From Moritella dasanensis ArB 0140 (GTDB taxonomy: Bacteria > Pseudomonadota > Gammaproteobacteria > Enterobacterales > Moritellaceae): 64,000 nucleotides of DNA. The notes under the pieces were generated by a model, which was not told the DNA's origin, searched no databases, and was given only the letters and a program-made list of their open reading frames with translations. A program made the translations under genes and the position numbers. Each line of letters begins with the position of its first letter. Position 1 is the first letter of the stretch. Of the stretch, positions 10,138 to 18,517 are shown one piece after another. The stretch is taken from positions 1-64,000 of the forward strand of contig NZ_AKXQ01000015.1 of the NCBI RefSeq assembly GCF_000276805.1, read 5' to 3'.

Positions 10138-10166
10138 TTCACCTAAGTTATTTATTCCTGTATAAT
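10138..10166 (+). promoter_or_regulatory. Sigma-70-like promoter for the RhlE-type helicase gene
   Basis: A -35 element TTCACC (10138-10143) and a perfect -10 TATAAT (10161-10166) are separated by 17 bases, about 45 bases before the start codon. A small stem (ATATGCC/GGCATAT, 10165-10187) would form at the 5' end of the transcript. AGGA 6 bases before the ATG is the ribosome-binding site. Confidence 0.6.
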
Positions 10167-10209
10167 ATGCCGCCTAATGAGGCATATTGCCTAACTGCTA
10201 GGATATTCA

Positions 10210-11529
10210 ATGAAATTTTCATCATATAGTTTTACTCCCGAAATTTTACGCGCGCTAGATGCTTGTAATTATGACCAAATGACGCCTGTACAACAGCAAG
10301 CTATTCCAGCAGCTGGTCGCGGTAAAGATATTCTAGCAAATGCACAAACAGGTACTGGTAAAACAGCCGCGTTTGCTTTACCTATCTTGCAACAAATCGC
10401 AGATACGCCAAAAGACATCCACTCTGGTAACGTACGTGCGCTAATCTTAGTGCCAACCCGTGAACTTGCAGCGCAAGTAACAGAGAACATCCAAGCGTAT
10501 AGCCAATTCATGTCACTTAGCGTAATGAGTGTATATGGCGGCGCTAAAATGGAAACGCAAACTAAACAACTTAAACAAGGTGTTGATGTTTTAGTTGCAA
10601 CGCCAGGTCGTTTATTAGAACACCTACAACTTTGCAATACTAACCTTGCTAACGTTGAACACTTGGTACTTGATGAAGCCGATCGTATGCTCGATATGGG
10701 TTTCATTACTGACATCCGTAAGATCTTAGAATCAATGTCTAACAAGTTCCAAACAATGCTATTCTCGGCAACGCTTTCTCAACAAATGAAGCATTTAGCA
10801 AATGAATTACTGTCTAACCCAGTAATCGTTTCTGCTTCAAAAGAGAATTCAACTGCATCAACAATCAAGCACATCATTCATCCTGTTGAGCAACGTCGTA
10901 AGCAAGAGTTACTGTCTGAGTTAATCGGTACTAAAAATTGGAAACAAGTTTTAGTTTTTGTTAACACTAAAGAAGCGGCAGACAACATCGTTAAAGAATT
11001 AAAACTTGACGGTATTAAAGCTGATGTTTGTCACGGTGATAAAGGCCAAGGCGCACGTCGTCGTGCTCTAGCTGAATTTAAAGAAGGTAAAATCCGCGCA
11101 CTTGTAGCGACAGATGTTGCTGCGCGTGGTCTTGATGTTCAAGGTCTTAAATTTGTAGTTAACTTTGACCTACCATTCCTAGCGGAAGATTACGTTCACC
11201 GTATCGGCCGTACTGGTCGTGCTGGCGAAACTGGTAATGCAGTATCATTTGTATGTCGTGAAGAAGAACATGGCCTAGCGGATATCGAAACGCTGATTGG
11301 TTATAAAATTGATCGTGAAATGGTTAAGGGTTATGAAGTAAGTAACCGTGAACGCCTTATTGCAGACATTAGTGGCCGTGCTTCGCATGAGCGTCGTCAA
11401 CCTCGTCGTAATAAAGCCGTTGGTGAAGAAAAAGTTGAGCACAAACCAAAAACAACTGCACCAACGAAAAAAGCCGGTAAAGGTAAGCACCGTAAGACCA
11501 GTGCTAAACTTCACCGTAAAGGTAACTAA
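10210..11529 (+). CDS. rhlE: DEAD-box ATP-dependent RNA helicase, RhlE-type
   Basis: A 439-residue DEAD-box helicase. Visible motifs in order: Q motif (near MTPVQQQAIPA), motif I AQTGTGKT, Ia PTRELA, Ib TPGR, II DEAD, III SAT, IV VLVFVNT, V ATDVAARGLD, VI HRIGRTGRAG. It has a short, strongly basic C-terminal tail of Lys, Arg and Thr that would bind RNA. The sequence is closest in feel to RhlE (ribosome maturation, cold-induced RNA remodelling); the SrmB, RhlB and DeaD paralogues have different tails. It has its own promoter and a strong terminator, so it is a single-gene unit. Confidence 0.9.
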   Translation: MKFSSYSFTPEILRALDACNYDQMTPVQQQAIPAAGRGKDILANAQTGTGKTAAFALPILQQIADTPKDIHSGNVRALILVPTRELAAQVTENIQAYSQFMSLSVMSVYGGAKMETQTKQLKQGVDVLVATPGRLLEHLQLCNTNLANVEHLVLDEADRMLDMGFITDIRKILESMSNKFQTMLFSATLSQQMKHLANELLSNPVIVSASKENSTASTIKHIIHPVEQRRKQELLSELIGTKNWKQVLVFVNTKEAADNIVKELKLDGIKADVCHGDKGQGARRRALAEFKEGKIRALVATDVAARGLDVQGLKFVVNFDLPFLAEDYVHRIGRTGRAGETGNAVSFVCREEEHGLADIETLIGYKIDREMVKGYEVSNRERLIADISGRASHERRQPRRNKAVGEEKVEHKPKTTAPTKKAGKGKHRKTSAKLHRKGN

Positions 11530-11576
11530 ATCAGCGTCATTAATCTAATGATTTTTTAACTGATTAAAATATCTTT

Positions 11577-11624
11577 AAAGCCCCATTAAATTTCCCTAAC
11601 GATTTATTTAATGGGGCTTTTTTA
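11577..11624 (+). terminator. Rho-independent terminator after the helicase gene
   Basis: The left arm AAAGCCCCATTAAAT pairs perfectly with ATTTAATGGGGCTTT after a short loop, followed by a T run. It sits about 50 bases past the helicase stop and ahead of the convergent LysR-type gene. Confidence 0.85.
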
Positions 11625-11684
11625 TTTGTTTCAGTTCTAGTACTCGTTTCAGTACTATTTCACTCGCGGTTTATATCCGTAATA

Positions 11685-12548
11685 TTAATCAATACTTTCG
11701 ATAATTTTATTAAACGGCACCGCAAGTAAACTATCAATCATGCTTTGTTTTTCATGATCAGCGCGGCACACAAGATATAACGCTTGATCCATCACTGGCG
11801 CATCCTGTACGAGATGCAATAAACCCGCTTCCACACTCTGTGCAATCACCGGAGAGGGCAAATAGCCTACCCCACCGTTACCGATAATATGATCCAAGGC
11901 AACTCGGCATGAGTCGGTATGGATAACAGCCGTCCGTTGTAGCGCTGCTATTTTATTATGTTGAATAGAAAATCGCGTACTCCAATCCAAATAGACCAAA
12001 GGTAATTCGCTAATATTATTCATATCACAGTACGGTTTATGGGTGACGAGTTGCAGTTGATAATCACGCACTTTAACAATATTAAAATCGTCGTTAACCG
12101 GTGGCTCGCTGGTAATTGACAGATCAATACTCTTATCAAGCAATCGCTTAGACATATGCTGGCGCGGAACAGATTCCAATCGTAAAGCAAGGCCAGGATC
12201 CGCGCTGGAAATACGGTTAATCCAATCGGAAATACCGTCGAACTCCCAGAATATTGCTGAGGCGCCCAATGTTATTTGGACTGATAACTCGTCAGATAAG
12301 GCAATATCATGCTTCGCTCGTCCCCACATTTGTAAAATGGATTCGGCATACGGCAATAAACGGTCACCTGCGCTTGTTAGCTGTAAATTACCACGCTGTC
12401 GTGAAAACAACGGGTTACCTAACTGCGACTCTAAATGACGGATCCTAAAACTTACCGCAGATTGCGTTAAAAATAAATTATCTGCCGCACGACCAAAATG
12501 TCTTGTTCTAGTGACTTCCAAAAATGTTTTAAGTAGTTCTGTATCCAC
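11685..12548 (-). CDS. hdfR: LysR-type transcriptional regulator, HdfR-like
   Basis: A LysR-type regulator of about 287 residues with an N-terminal winged helix-turn-helix (FGRAADNLFLTQSAVSFRI) and a C-terminal effector-binding fold. The opening DTELLKTFLEVTRTRHFGRA and the PYAESI region closely resemble E. coli HdfR, a repressor of the flagellar master operon. I place the start at a GTG (12548) because it gives the family's usual M-DTELLKTF start and has GAAGAG about 7 bases upstream. An ATG five codons earlier (12563) lacks a ribosome-binding site. It diverges from the ATP-grasp gene with a 169-base gap and may regulate it, as LysR proteins often regulate a divergent neighbour (inference). 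Confidence 0.82.
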   Translation of the reverse strand: MDTELLKTFLEVTRTRHFGRAADNLFLTQSAVSFRIRHLESQLGNPLFSRQRGNLQLTSAGDRLLPYAESILQMWGRAKHDIALSDELSVQITLGASAIFWEFDGISDWINRISSADPGLALRLESVPRQHMSKRLLDKSIDLSITSEPPVNDDFNIVKVRDYQLQLVTHKPYCDMNNISELPLVYLDWSTRFSIQHNKIAALQRTAVIHTDSCRVALDHIIGNGGVGYLPSPVIAQSVEAGLLHLVQDAPVMDQALYLVCRADHEKQSMIDSLLAVPFNKIIESID

Positions 12549-12717
12549 GGGTTTACTCTTCATTCAATAAAAATAAATAACCATATAATACAATATAGAT
12601 TGAATTTTCAATAACAAAATATTCTTATCGTCAGCAGCAAAATTGTTCGTTTTACACAAATCTATTCTGGCCCTACCATCGCCGAAAAATAACCCCTATA
12701 CACCTTGGTAGAATGCT

Positions 12718-13746
12718 ATGAAAATTTGTTTTGTTATGTACCCGTGGGAAAGTGTTGAACCAGAAAATGATTCTACACTTCGCATGATCCATGAAGTGGC
12801 GAGTCGCGGTCACACTGTTGCTATTACGACACCAAATAATTTAACAATGCGTGACAGCATGTCGATCGCTTTTTGCAAAGTGCTTAAAAAAGGGGCTGTA
12901 TCAGCAAATATTCCTGGTTTTTATCGCAAGGCAGAATTTAGAGAAGCACAGTTACCTTTAGCCGGTTTTGACGCCATTATTATGCGTTCTAATCCGCCGC
13001 TCGATACCATGGCGTTGAATTTTTTAGACTCGGTGCGTGATGATACATTTATCATGAATGACATTGATGGTTTACGTGTCGCGAACAATAAATTGTATAC
13101 GGCGTCAATGTCTGATTTGAATAAAGAATTCATTCCAGTAACGCATGTATCAAAGCAACGTGATTACCTCGAATCAGTGCTAGCCGAAAACACCAAAGAC
13201 TGCATGATCCTTAAGCCATTAAACGGTTATGGTGGTTCAGGTGTCATCTTATTAGATAAGAAAGCTAAATCGAGTGTTAAATCCTTGCTTGATTTTTATA
13301 TTGGTGACAATCAAAACTACGTCATCCTGCAAGACTATATTGAAGGTGCTGAAGAAGGTGACGTTCGTATTATGATGTTAAACGGACAACCGATTGGTGC
13401 AATGAAACGTATACCAGCAGACGGGGATGTGCGTTCAAATATTCACGCTGGCGGTAAAGAAGTAAAGCATGTACTGACAAAACAAGAATTACGTTTGTGT
13501 AAACACATTGGTCCTAAGTTAGTCAGAGATGGTTTATATCTTGTTGGCCTCGATGTCATTAACGGTAAGTTAGTCGAAGTGAATGTGTTAAGCCCAGGTG
13601 GTATCACCCGTATTAACCGTTTGAATCGCACTAAATTACAAGTTGAGATCATTGATTTTGTAGAAAGCGTTGTGCACGCAAAAAATATCAGTATTTCACG
13701 TAAAAATGAATTTCGCCAAGTGATCGCAGATGCAGCGGCTTACTGA
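12718..13746 (+). CDS. ATP-grasp ligase, glutathione-synthetase (GshB)-like
   Basis: A 342-residue soluble ATP-grasp enzyme resembling prokaryotic glutathione synthetase. Visible elements: an N-terminal Rossmann-like pre-ATP-grasp domain (MKICFVMYPWESVEPENDST), the flexible ATP-binding loop (MILKPLNGYGGSGVILL), VILQDYIEGAEEGDVRIMM, and the Mg-binding end (GLDVINGKLVEVNVLSPGG). It should join a carboxylate to an amine through an acyl-phosphate. It is probably not the housekeeping GshB: its 3' end overlaps by 17 bases a gene for an amidohydrolase-metallopeptidase fusion, so the two are translationally linked. Substrates are unknown. Confidence 0.85.
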   Translation: MKICFVMYPWESVEPENDSTLRMIHEVASRGHTVAITTPNNLTMRDSMSIAFCKVLKKGAVSANIPGFYRKAEFREAQLPLAGFDAIIMRSNPPLDTMALNFLDSVRDDTFIMNDIDGLRVANNKLYTASMSDLNKEFIPVTHVSKQRDYLESVLAENTKDCMILKPLNGYGGSGVILLDKKAKSSVKSLLDFYIGDNQNYVILQDYIEGAEEGDVRIMMLNGQPIGAMKRIPADGDVRSNIHAGGKEVKHVLTKQELRLCKHIGPKLVRDGLYLVGLDVINGKLVEVNVLSPGGITRINRLNRTKLQVEIIDFVESVVHAKNISISRKNEFRQVIADAAAY

Positions 13747-15709
13747 AAAGGCGATACTCAATAATATTCGTAAACAAATCCCTTTCTCTGCGCAGTTAGA
13801 GGACGGAAGTTTAACACTACGGATCAGTGAGTATCAGCCACATATAGCAACTGCGATTCATCACGGGCATCAATTACGAGCATCATTGAGCCAACATATA
13901 GCGTTGACGGAACAAGAACGTTATTTTGAAGAAGATCCCTTTACCGGCGACTTCATCTCTTCACAACCGATCGTCTTGCAAGTTGAAGACTCGCGTTATG
14001 AATATGATTTAAACAGGCCGTTAACGGATTGTGTATACCAAACAGCCTGGGGTAAAGATGTCTGGTCAGCGGCTTTACCTGCAAGCGAGATAGCGTTAAG
14101 CAAAGCAAAACACAGCCGCTATTATCGTATTTTAAAGTGTCTGATTAGCACCTTAGAGGCAAAGTTTGGTTTATGTTTGCTTTATGATATTCACGCTTAT
14201 AATTATCAGCGTATCGACGCTAATACGCCGACATTTAATATTGGTACACAGCAATTAAATAGCCGTCACTGGCGTAAAGTACTCGATAACCTACAACGTA
14301 AATTAAAGCACATTGAGCTACCTAACATTACGGTATCAGTGGCTGAAAATGACGTATTTAAAGGTCTCGGTTACCAAGCTAGTTTTGTTACTGAGCATTT
14401 TCGTAATACCTTAATCATGCCGATTGAAGTTAAAAAGGTTTACATGAATGAAGTGGGTGGAGAATCTTTTCCACTGGTCATCGAAAAGCTAAAAGAAGGC
14501 ATGAAAACAGCAATAAACGAACATGCTGCAGCAACAATCACCCATTACAGCAAAGGTAAACGAAAACCGTTACGGCATGTATTATCTTCTAGCTTACCGA
14601 CAGAAGTCGTGAAACTAGATAAAGAGTTATACGCCCTAGCCCGCGGTATCAATACGCTCAATTATATTACGCCTAAAAATTTGAAACAGGAAAAGAAACG
14701 ATTCTTACATAATCCATTTTCCTATTTGCCTAATTTTACTTATCGACAGTTAGATATAGACCCTTATAAGTTTAAGGAAAATTTATATCGATTACCGGTC
14801 GAAACGATTTTAGATGCTGACATTCAAAAATTGTACCGCACTGTCATTGAACAATTGGCAATGCGCATTGATTTGTTAGCCAGTATTGGCACCGAGCAAT
14901 TCTTATATAACTCACTGCGCTATTACGGTGAGCCAAATAAAGAAGACATCAGTAACGCCAAGTTCATTTTGCACGCGTGTGAATACTTGCCTGTTATTGA
15001 TACCAGTATGGATGCTGCAGACGCTGTGGTGGCATTTCAACAAGCGGCGGTTGAATACGGGGTTAAATGTAAGGTTGTCGAAGCTAAAAATATGATTGCC
15101 AGAGCGATGGTAAGTGGTCGTACGATCAAGGTGAATAACGAGTGTCGATTTAACCAAACCGATCTTAACGCGCTTATTCACCATGAACTCGGCGTACATT
15201 TATTAACAACCGCCAACGCGGAAGTACAGCCATTACACATTTTTAAATTAGGTTTACCCGGTAATACCCATGCACAAGAAGGCTTAGCCATTTTATGTGA
15301 GTATTTGTCAGGGAATTTACCATTACACCGTTTAAAGACGCTGGCATTACGTGTTATTGCCGTGTCAAAAATGGTGGCTGGTGAGTCGTTTAATCAATGT
15401 TATCTGGATTTAATCAATGACTATACCGTCGCCAGTGACGATGCCTTTACCATCACGTTAAGAGCCTATCGCGGCGGTGGTTTTACCAAAGATTATTTGT
15501 ATTTACGTGGACTTAAAGAAGCCCTGCAGATATATAAGCAAGGTGATATATCAAGCTTATTTATCGGTAAAACCGGCTTTGAGTCAAAAGGATTATTGGA
15601 TGAATTAATTGCGAGAGGCATATTGAAAGCGCCGCACTACATACCCAAAGCGCTGGATATGGAGAGCAAAGAAGATGCCATTATGACATTCATTCTCGAT
15701 TCTATTTAG
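13730..15709 (+). CDS. Fusion of N-formylglutamate-amidohydrolase-like domain and DUF1704 (QEGLA, MATCAP-like) metallopeptidase
   Basis: A 659-residue soluble protein. The N-terminal part (about 20-270) resembles N-formylglutamate amidohydrolase: an acidic metal/active-site loop EEDPFTGD (67-74), SRYEYDLNRP (88-97) and YDIHAYN (around D153/H155). The C-terminal part (about 310-659) is the DUF1704/TIGR02421 domain, with HExxxH (HELGVH, H485-H490) and the name-giving QEGLA (516-520), whose Glu is likely the third zinc ligand. Databases name this family 'flavohemoglobin expression-modulating', a label with little mechanistic meaning. In animals DUF1704 includes MATCAP (KIAA0895L), a zinc carboxypeptidase that removes the C-terminal Tyr of tubulin. 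Coupled to an ATP-grasp ligase, it probably hydrolyses or trims an amide/peptide product (inference). Confidence 0.85.
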   Translation: MQRLTEKAILNNIRKQIPFSAQLEDGSLTLRISEYQPHIATAIHHGHQLRASLSQHIALTEQERYFEEDPFTGDFISSQPIVLQVEDSRYEYDLNRPLTDCVYQTAWGKDVWSAALPASEIALSKAKHSRYYRILKCLISTLEAKFGLCLLYDIHAYNYQRIDANTPTFNIGTQQLNSRHWRKVLDNLQRKLKHIELPNITVSVAENDVFKGLGYQASFVTEHFRNTLIMPIEVKKVYMNEVGGESFPLVIEKLKEGMKTAINEHAAATITHYSKGKRKPLRHVLSSSLPTEVVKLDKELYALARGINTLNYITPKNLKQEKKRFLHNPFSYLPNFTYRQLDIDPYKFKENLYRLPVETILDADIQKLYRTVIEQLAMRIDLLASIGTEQFLYNSLRYYGEPNKEDISNAKFILHACEYLPVIDTSMDAADAVVAFQQAAVEYGVKCKVVEAKNMIARAMVSGRTIKVNNECRFNQTDLNALIHHELGVHLLTTANAEVQPLHIFKLGLPGNTHAQEGLAILCEYLSGNLPLHRLKTLALRVIAVSKMVAGESFNQCYLDLINDYTVASDDAFTITLRAYRGGGFTKDYLYLRGLKEALQIYKQGDISSLFIGKTGFESKGLLDELIARGILKAPHYIPKALDMESKEDAIMTFILDSI

Positions 15710-15766
15710 TTAGCATTGTCCTTGTCAACAATGACTTAACGAGTGTACTAATCACGATAAATATCC

Positions 15767-15801
15767 CGCCAATATATAGCATTATCAACTATATATTGGC
15801 G
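15767..15801. terminator. Hairpin between convergent transcripts
   Basis: Perfect 13-base arms (CGCCAATATATAG and complement) around a 9-base loop, between the metallopeptidase-fusion gene and moaE, which converge here. No long T run follows on either strand, so it is a weak intrinsic terminator or an RNA-end stabiliser. Confidence 0.5.
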
Positions 15802-15827
15802 GCGATGTTCATTCATCTAGCAAAATA

Positions 15828-16283
15828 TTATTTCCAGCGATCTGCCGCTGTCGTATCGGTCTCACGGGCATCAACCCAATGTGAACCGTCTTCAGTTGCT
15901 TCTTTTTTCCAGAATGGCGCTTGAGTTTTCAAGTAATCCATAATGAATTCGCAGGCTTGGAACGCATCACCACGGTGCATACTTGCAACACCAACAAAAA
16001 CAATCTGATCACCCAAGGCTAATTCACCAATACGATGAATTACTTTAACACCTTGGATTGACCAACGTGTTTCAGCTTCCACTAATATTTTCGCCAGCGA
16101 TTTTTCTGTCATACCCGGATAATGTTCAAGTGTTAAACCCGACACATTATCACCTTGGTTAAAATCGCGTACTTTACCGATAAAAGTAACAATCGCACCA
16201 GTGCTATGACTTTGGCCTAAAGCAGCGTATTCCGTTGCCAGATCAAAATCTTCTGTTTGAATTTGAATTGAATCAGCAGACAT
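15828..16283 (-). CDS. moaE: MoaE, large subunit of molybdopterin synthase
   Basis: A 151-residue MoaE (E. coli 150). With MoaD it inserts two sulfurs into cyclic pyranopterin monophosphate to make molybdopterin. Conserved parts are FIGKVRDFNQGDNVSGLTLEHYPGMT, the HRIGEL segment, and the C-terminal lysine-rich active site APFWKKEATEDGSHWVDA. It starts 3 bases after the moaD stop with a strong ribosome-binding site inside moaD. It is the last gene of moaBCDE. Confidence 0.97.
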   Translation of the reverse strand: MSADSIQIQTEDFDLATEYAALGQSHSTGAIVTFIGKVRDFNQGDNVSGLTLEHYPGMTEKSLAKILVEAETRWSIQGVKVIHRIGELALGDQIVFVGVASMHRGDAFQACEFIMDYLKTQAPFWKKEATEDGSHWVDARETDTTAADRWK

Positions 16284-16286
16284 AAC

Positions 16287-16532
16287 TTACCCCCCAGTTA
16301 CAGGTGGGAAAAATGCAACTTCCACACCATCAGCAACGGGTGAATCAAGGCTACAAATATCTTGATCAACAGCCACTAACAACTTGTCTGAATCCAGTGC
16401 TAAAGCCCACTTTCCGCCTTTAGCGGCTAACTCAGCACGTAAAGCATTAACTGATTCAAACGGACCTGTCACTTCCATTTCTGCGCAGTCAACCAATTCT
16501 CTAATTTGTGCAAAAAATAATACTTTAATCAT
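16287..16532 (-). CDS. moaD: MoaD, sulfur-carrier subunit of molybdopterin synthase
   Basis: An 81-residue ubiquitin-like protein ending in the required Gly-Gly (AFFPPVTGG), which is adenylated by MoeB and then carries the thiocarboxylate to MoaE. It is the same length as E. coli MoaD (81). It lies 17 bases after moaC in the moaBCDE run. Confidence 0.96.
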   Translation of the reverse strand: MIKVLFFAQIRELVDCAEMEVTGPFESVNALRAELAAKGGKWALALDSDKLLVAVDQDICSLDSPVADGVEVAFFPPVTGG

Positions 16533-16549
16533 GATATACCCTGCGCAAT

Positions 16550-17026
16550 CTAAACTTTGAAATGACCTGATTTACCGCCTGTTTTCTCAAGCAACTTCAC
16601 GCCATCAATAATGATATCTTTTTGTACAGCTTTACACATATCATAAATTGTTAATGCAGCGACTGATGCCGCTGTTAACGCTTCCATTTCGACGCCTGTC
16701 TTACCCGAAAGCTTACAACAAGTTTCGATTCGAACAAGGTTGTTCTGTGGCTCTGGCGTTAATTCTACCGTCACTTTAGTCAACATAAGTGGATGACAAA
16801 GTGGGATAATATCAGAGGTTTTCTTCGCGGCTTGAATACCAGCTATACGCGCCGTTGCGAATACATCGCCTTTATGGTGATCACCCGACATAATAAGCGC
16901 CAGTGTTTCTGCAGACATACGAACAATCGCTTCCGCTCTTGCTTCACGTTGGGTGATGGTTTTTTCTGTTACATCAACCATATTTGCTTCACCAGAAGCG
17001 TTCACATGCGTAAATTGTTGAGACAT
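16550..17026 (-). CDS. moaC: MoaC, cyclic pyranopterin monophosphate synthase
   Basis: A 158-residue MoaC (E. coli 161). It converts the MoaA product 3',8-cyclo-7,8-dihydro-GTP into cPMP. Conserved segments: [42 protein letters not shown]-type (here [14 protein letters not shown]), [20 protein letters not shown] and the C-terminal KTGGKSG. AGGAA lies 7 bases before the ATG. Confidence 0.97.
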   Translation of the reverse strand: MSQQFTHVNASGEANMVDVTEKTITQREARAEAIVRMSAETLALIMSGDHHKGDVFATARIAGIQAAKKTSDIIPLCHPLMLTKVTVELTPEPQNNLVRIETCCKLSGKTGVEMEALTAASVAALTIYDMCKAVQKDIIIDGVKLLEKTGGKSGHFKV

Positions 17027-17056
17027 TTATAATTCCTATAACTTAAATACAATAGC

Positions 17057-17563
17057 TTAAATATGTGGCATGAAATTACATGGACGATGAGAATTATTCA
17101 ATTGCTCACGTAAGATCTTATTCCAACCGGTTTTGCATGCACCGGTTGATCCTGGCATACAGAAGATAACTGTTTTGTTAGCAAAGCCGCCAACAGCACG
17201 GCTTTGAATTGTTGATGTACCGATTTCATCGTATGACACAGCGCGGAATAATTCACCAAAACCTTCAATCGCTTTATCAAATAATGGCAGTACCGCTTCA
17301 GGTGTCATATCACGCGCAGTAAAACCCGTACCGCCAGTGATGAGTACGCCTTGGATATCTTCGTCCGCAATCCACTGAGATACGATGGCACGGATCTTAT
17401 ACTTATCATCAATAACGATCTTTTTATCCATTAAAATATGACCGTCAGCAACAAGAGCTTCTGCAAGAAAGCGCCCTGAAGTATCTGTTTCTTCATTACG
17501 GGTATCGGATACGGTCAATACTGCCAGTTTCGCAGCTTTAAACCCTGATTCAGCATGGCTCAT
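17057..17563 (-). CDS. moaB: MoaB, molybdopterin-binding protein (MogA/MoaB family)
   Basis: A 168-residue MoaB-type protein (E. coli 170) with LTVSDTRNEETDTSG, LITGGTGFTARDMTPEA and the C-terminal FCMPGSTGACKTGW. Family members adenylylate molybdopterin (MogA) or have a lesser-known role (MoaB). It is the first gene of moaBCDE, as in E. coli where moaA precedes it; here moaA is detached and lies about 6 kb upstream, on the far side of nap. Confidence 0.94.
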   Translation of the reverse strand: MSHAESGFKAAKLAVLTVSDTRNEETDTSGRFLAEALVADGHILMDKKIVIDDKYKIRAIVSQWIADEDIQGVLITGGTGFTARDMTPEAVLPLFDKAIEGFGELFRAVSYDEIGTSTIQSRAVGGFANKTVIFCMPGSTGACKTGWNKILREQLNNSHRPCNFMPHI

Positions 17564-17651
17564 TATTTTTCCTTTTAAATTCGGTCATGTAAGCGCAGTA
17601 ATTATAAGAGATTACGCTTGTCGGTCGTTGATCTTGATCAGCTTGTGACTT

Positions 17652-18167
17652 TTACTTTATGCTTATAACTTTTACTTTATTGTTGTTGTCACGACTTTCA
17701 CGGATTAATGCATCATTGGCGATGGTATCCACAGACTTGGCAAGGCGATCATAGAGTAATACATTGACTGTCGCTGCAAGATTCATACAACCGACCGTCG
17801 GCACGTAAACAACAGCCATTGCGCGATCTATTACTTTTTGATCTATGGTGCCGTCTTCAGGGCCAAAGATATAGATGACATTATCTGGATGTTCAAACGC
17901 AGGTAGCGGTATAGCGCCCTCTGCGAGCTCGACACATACAATATTGGTTGATTCAGGAATACTATCTAACCAGTTATCAACCCCAGTTAATGGCGTTGAA
18001 GCGGCTACATTTTTGGTATCTGTTTGGAAAGCTGCAGCGCGAGCATATCTTTTACCCGTGTAATAAACCGCATCAGCTTGGTAACAGCCAGCTGCACGCA
18101 TTACCGCACCGACATTAGTAGGACTTTTAGGATTGGTTAAACCAATTGATACATTTTTATTTTTCAT
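17652..18167 (-). CDS. TrmH/SpoU-family RNA 2'-O-methyltransferase
   Basis: A 171-residue single-domain SPOUT methyltransferase. Motif 1 is NPKSPTNVGAVMRAAGCY, motif 2 IYIFGPEDG and motif 3 MNLAATVNVLLYDRL; these form the trefoil knot that binds AdoMet. It lacks the extra N- or C-terminal RNA-binding domain of TrmH or RlmB, so it resembles the short TrmL-like group, and the target nucleotide cannot be assigned. It lies between nap and moaB on the same strand with separate spacing and is probably a functional bystander. Confidence 0.85.
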   Translation of the reverse strand: MKNKNVSIGLTNPKSPTNVGAVMRAAGCYQADAVYYTGKRYARAAAFQTDTKNVAASTPLTGVDNWLDSIPESTNIVCVELAEGAIPLPAFEHPDNVIYIFGPEDGTIDQKVIDRAMAVVYVPTVGCMNLAATVNVLLYDRLAKSVDTIANDALIRESRDNNNKVKVISIK

Positions 18168-18284
18168 TCAATGCTTTATTTCGTTAACGCTGTTTTATAA
18201 ATAGTTATTCGTTAAAACAGGCGGGATATTAAGAGGCTTTATAATACAGGGATATTGAGGCTAGCTCAAGGTCGTAAAATAGAG

Positions 18285-18316
18285 AAAAAAAGGCCGCATT
18301 ACACGAACGCGGCCTT
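18285..18316 (-). terminator. Rho-independent terminator of the nap operon
   Basis: A GC-rich 8-bp stem (AAGGCCGC/GCGGCCTT) followed on the - strand by a run of seven T. It lies about 40 bases past the stop of the 45-residue membrane protein gene, marking the end of the nap transcript. Confidence 0.85.
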
Positions 18317-18358
18317 CCTATTATTTATTCACGTATTAAGTCACGTATTAAGTGTTTA

Positions 18359-18496
18359 TTACGCTTTATCTTTATCAGCAGTAAATGATAACGCAAATAC
18401 TGAAACGCCAGCAACTGCTACAAATCCTGCGATTAGAATAGTGGGTATTGCTGCATATCCTAAAATATGCCAAATAACGTATTCAACCGTACTCAT
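18359..18496 (-). CDS. 45-residue single-pass membrane protein of the nap locus (TIGR02808-like)
   Basis: A 45-residue open frame starting MSTVEYVIWHILGYAAIPT, with one hydrophobic helix (about 13-38) and a short charged tail ending in KDKA. AAGGA lies 9 bases before the ATG. It begins 21 bases after the napC stop and ends before the operon terminator, so it is the last nap gene. Size, single helix and place next to nap fit TIGR02808, a tiny family noted beside nap genes in Vibrio and Photobacterium. A small subunit or assembly factor for NapC is possible (inference). Confidence 0.75.
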   Translation of the reverse strand: MSTVEYVIWHILGYAAIPTILIAGFVAVAGVSVFALSFTADKDKA

Positions 18497-18517
18497 AATC
18501 GTGTTTCCTTTTTCAAT

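Noticed and set aside
10269-10745. 158-codon frame antisense to the RhlE-type helicase gene
   Set aside because: Cys- and Ser-rich translation with no domain; it mirrors codon bias of the real gene on the + strand.
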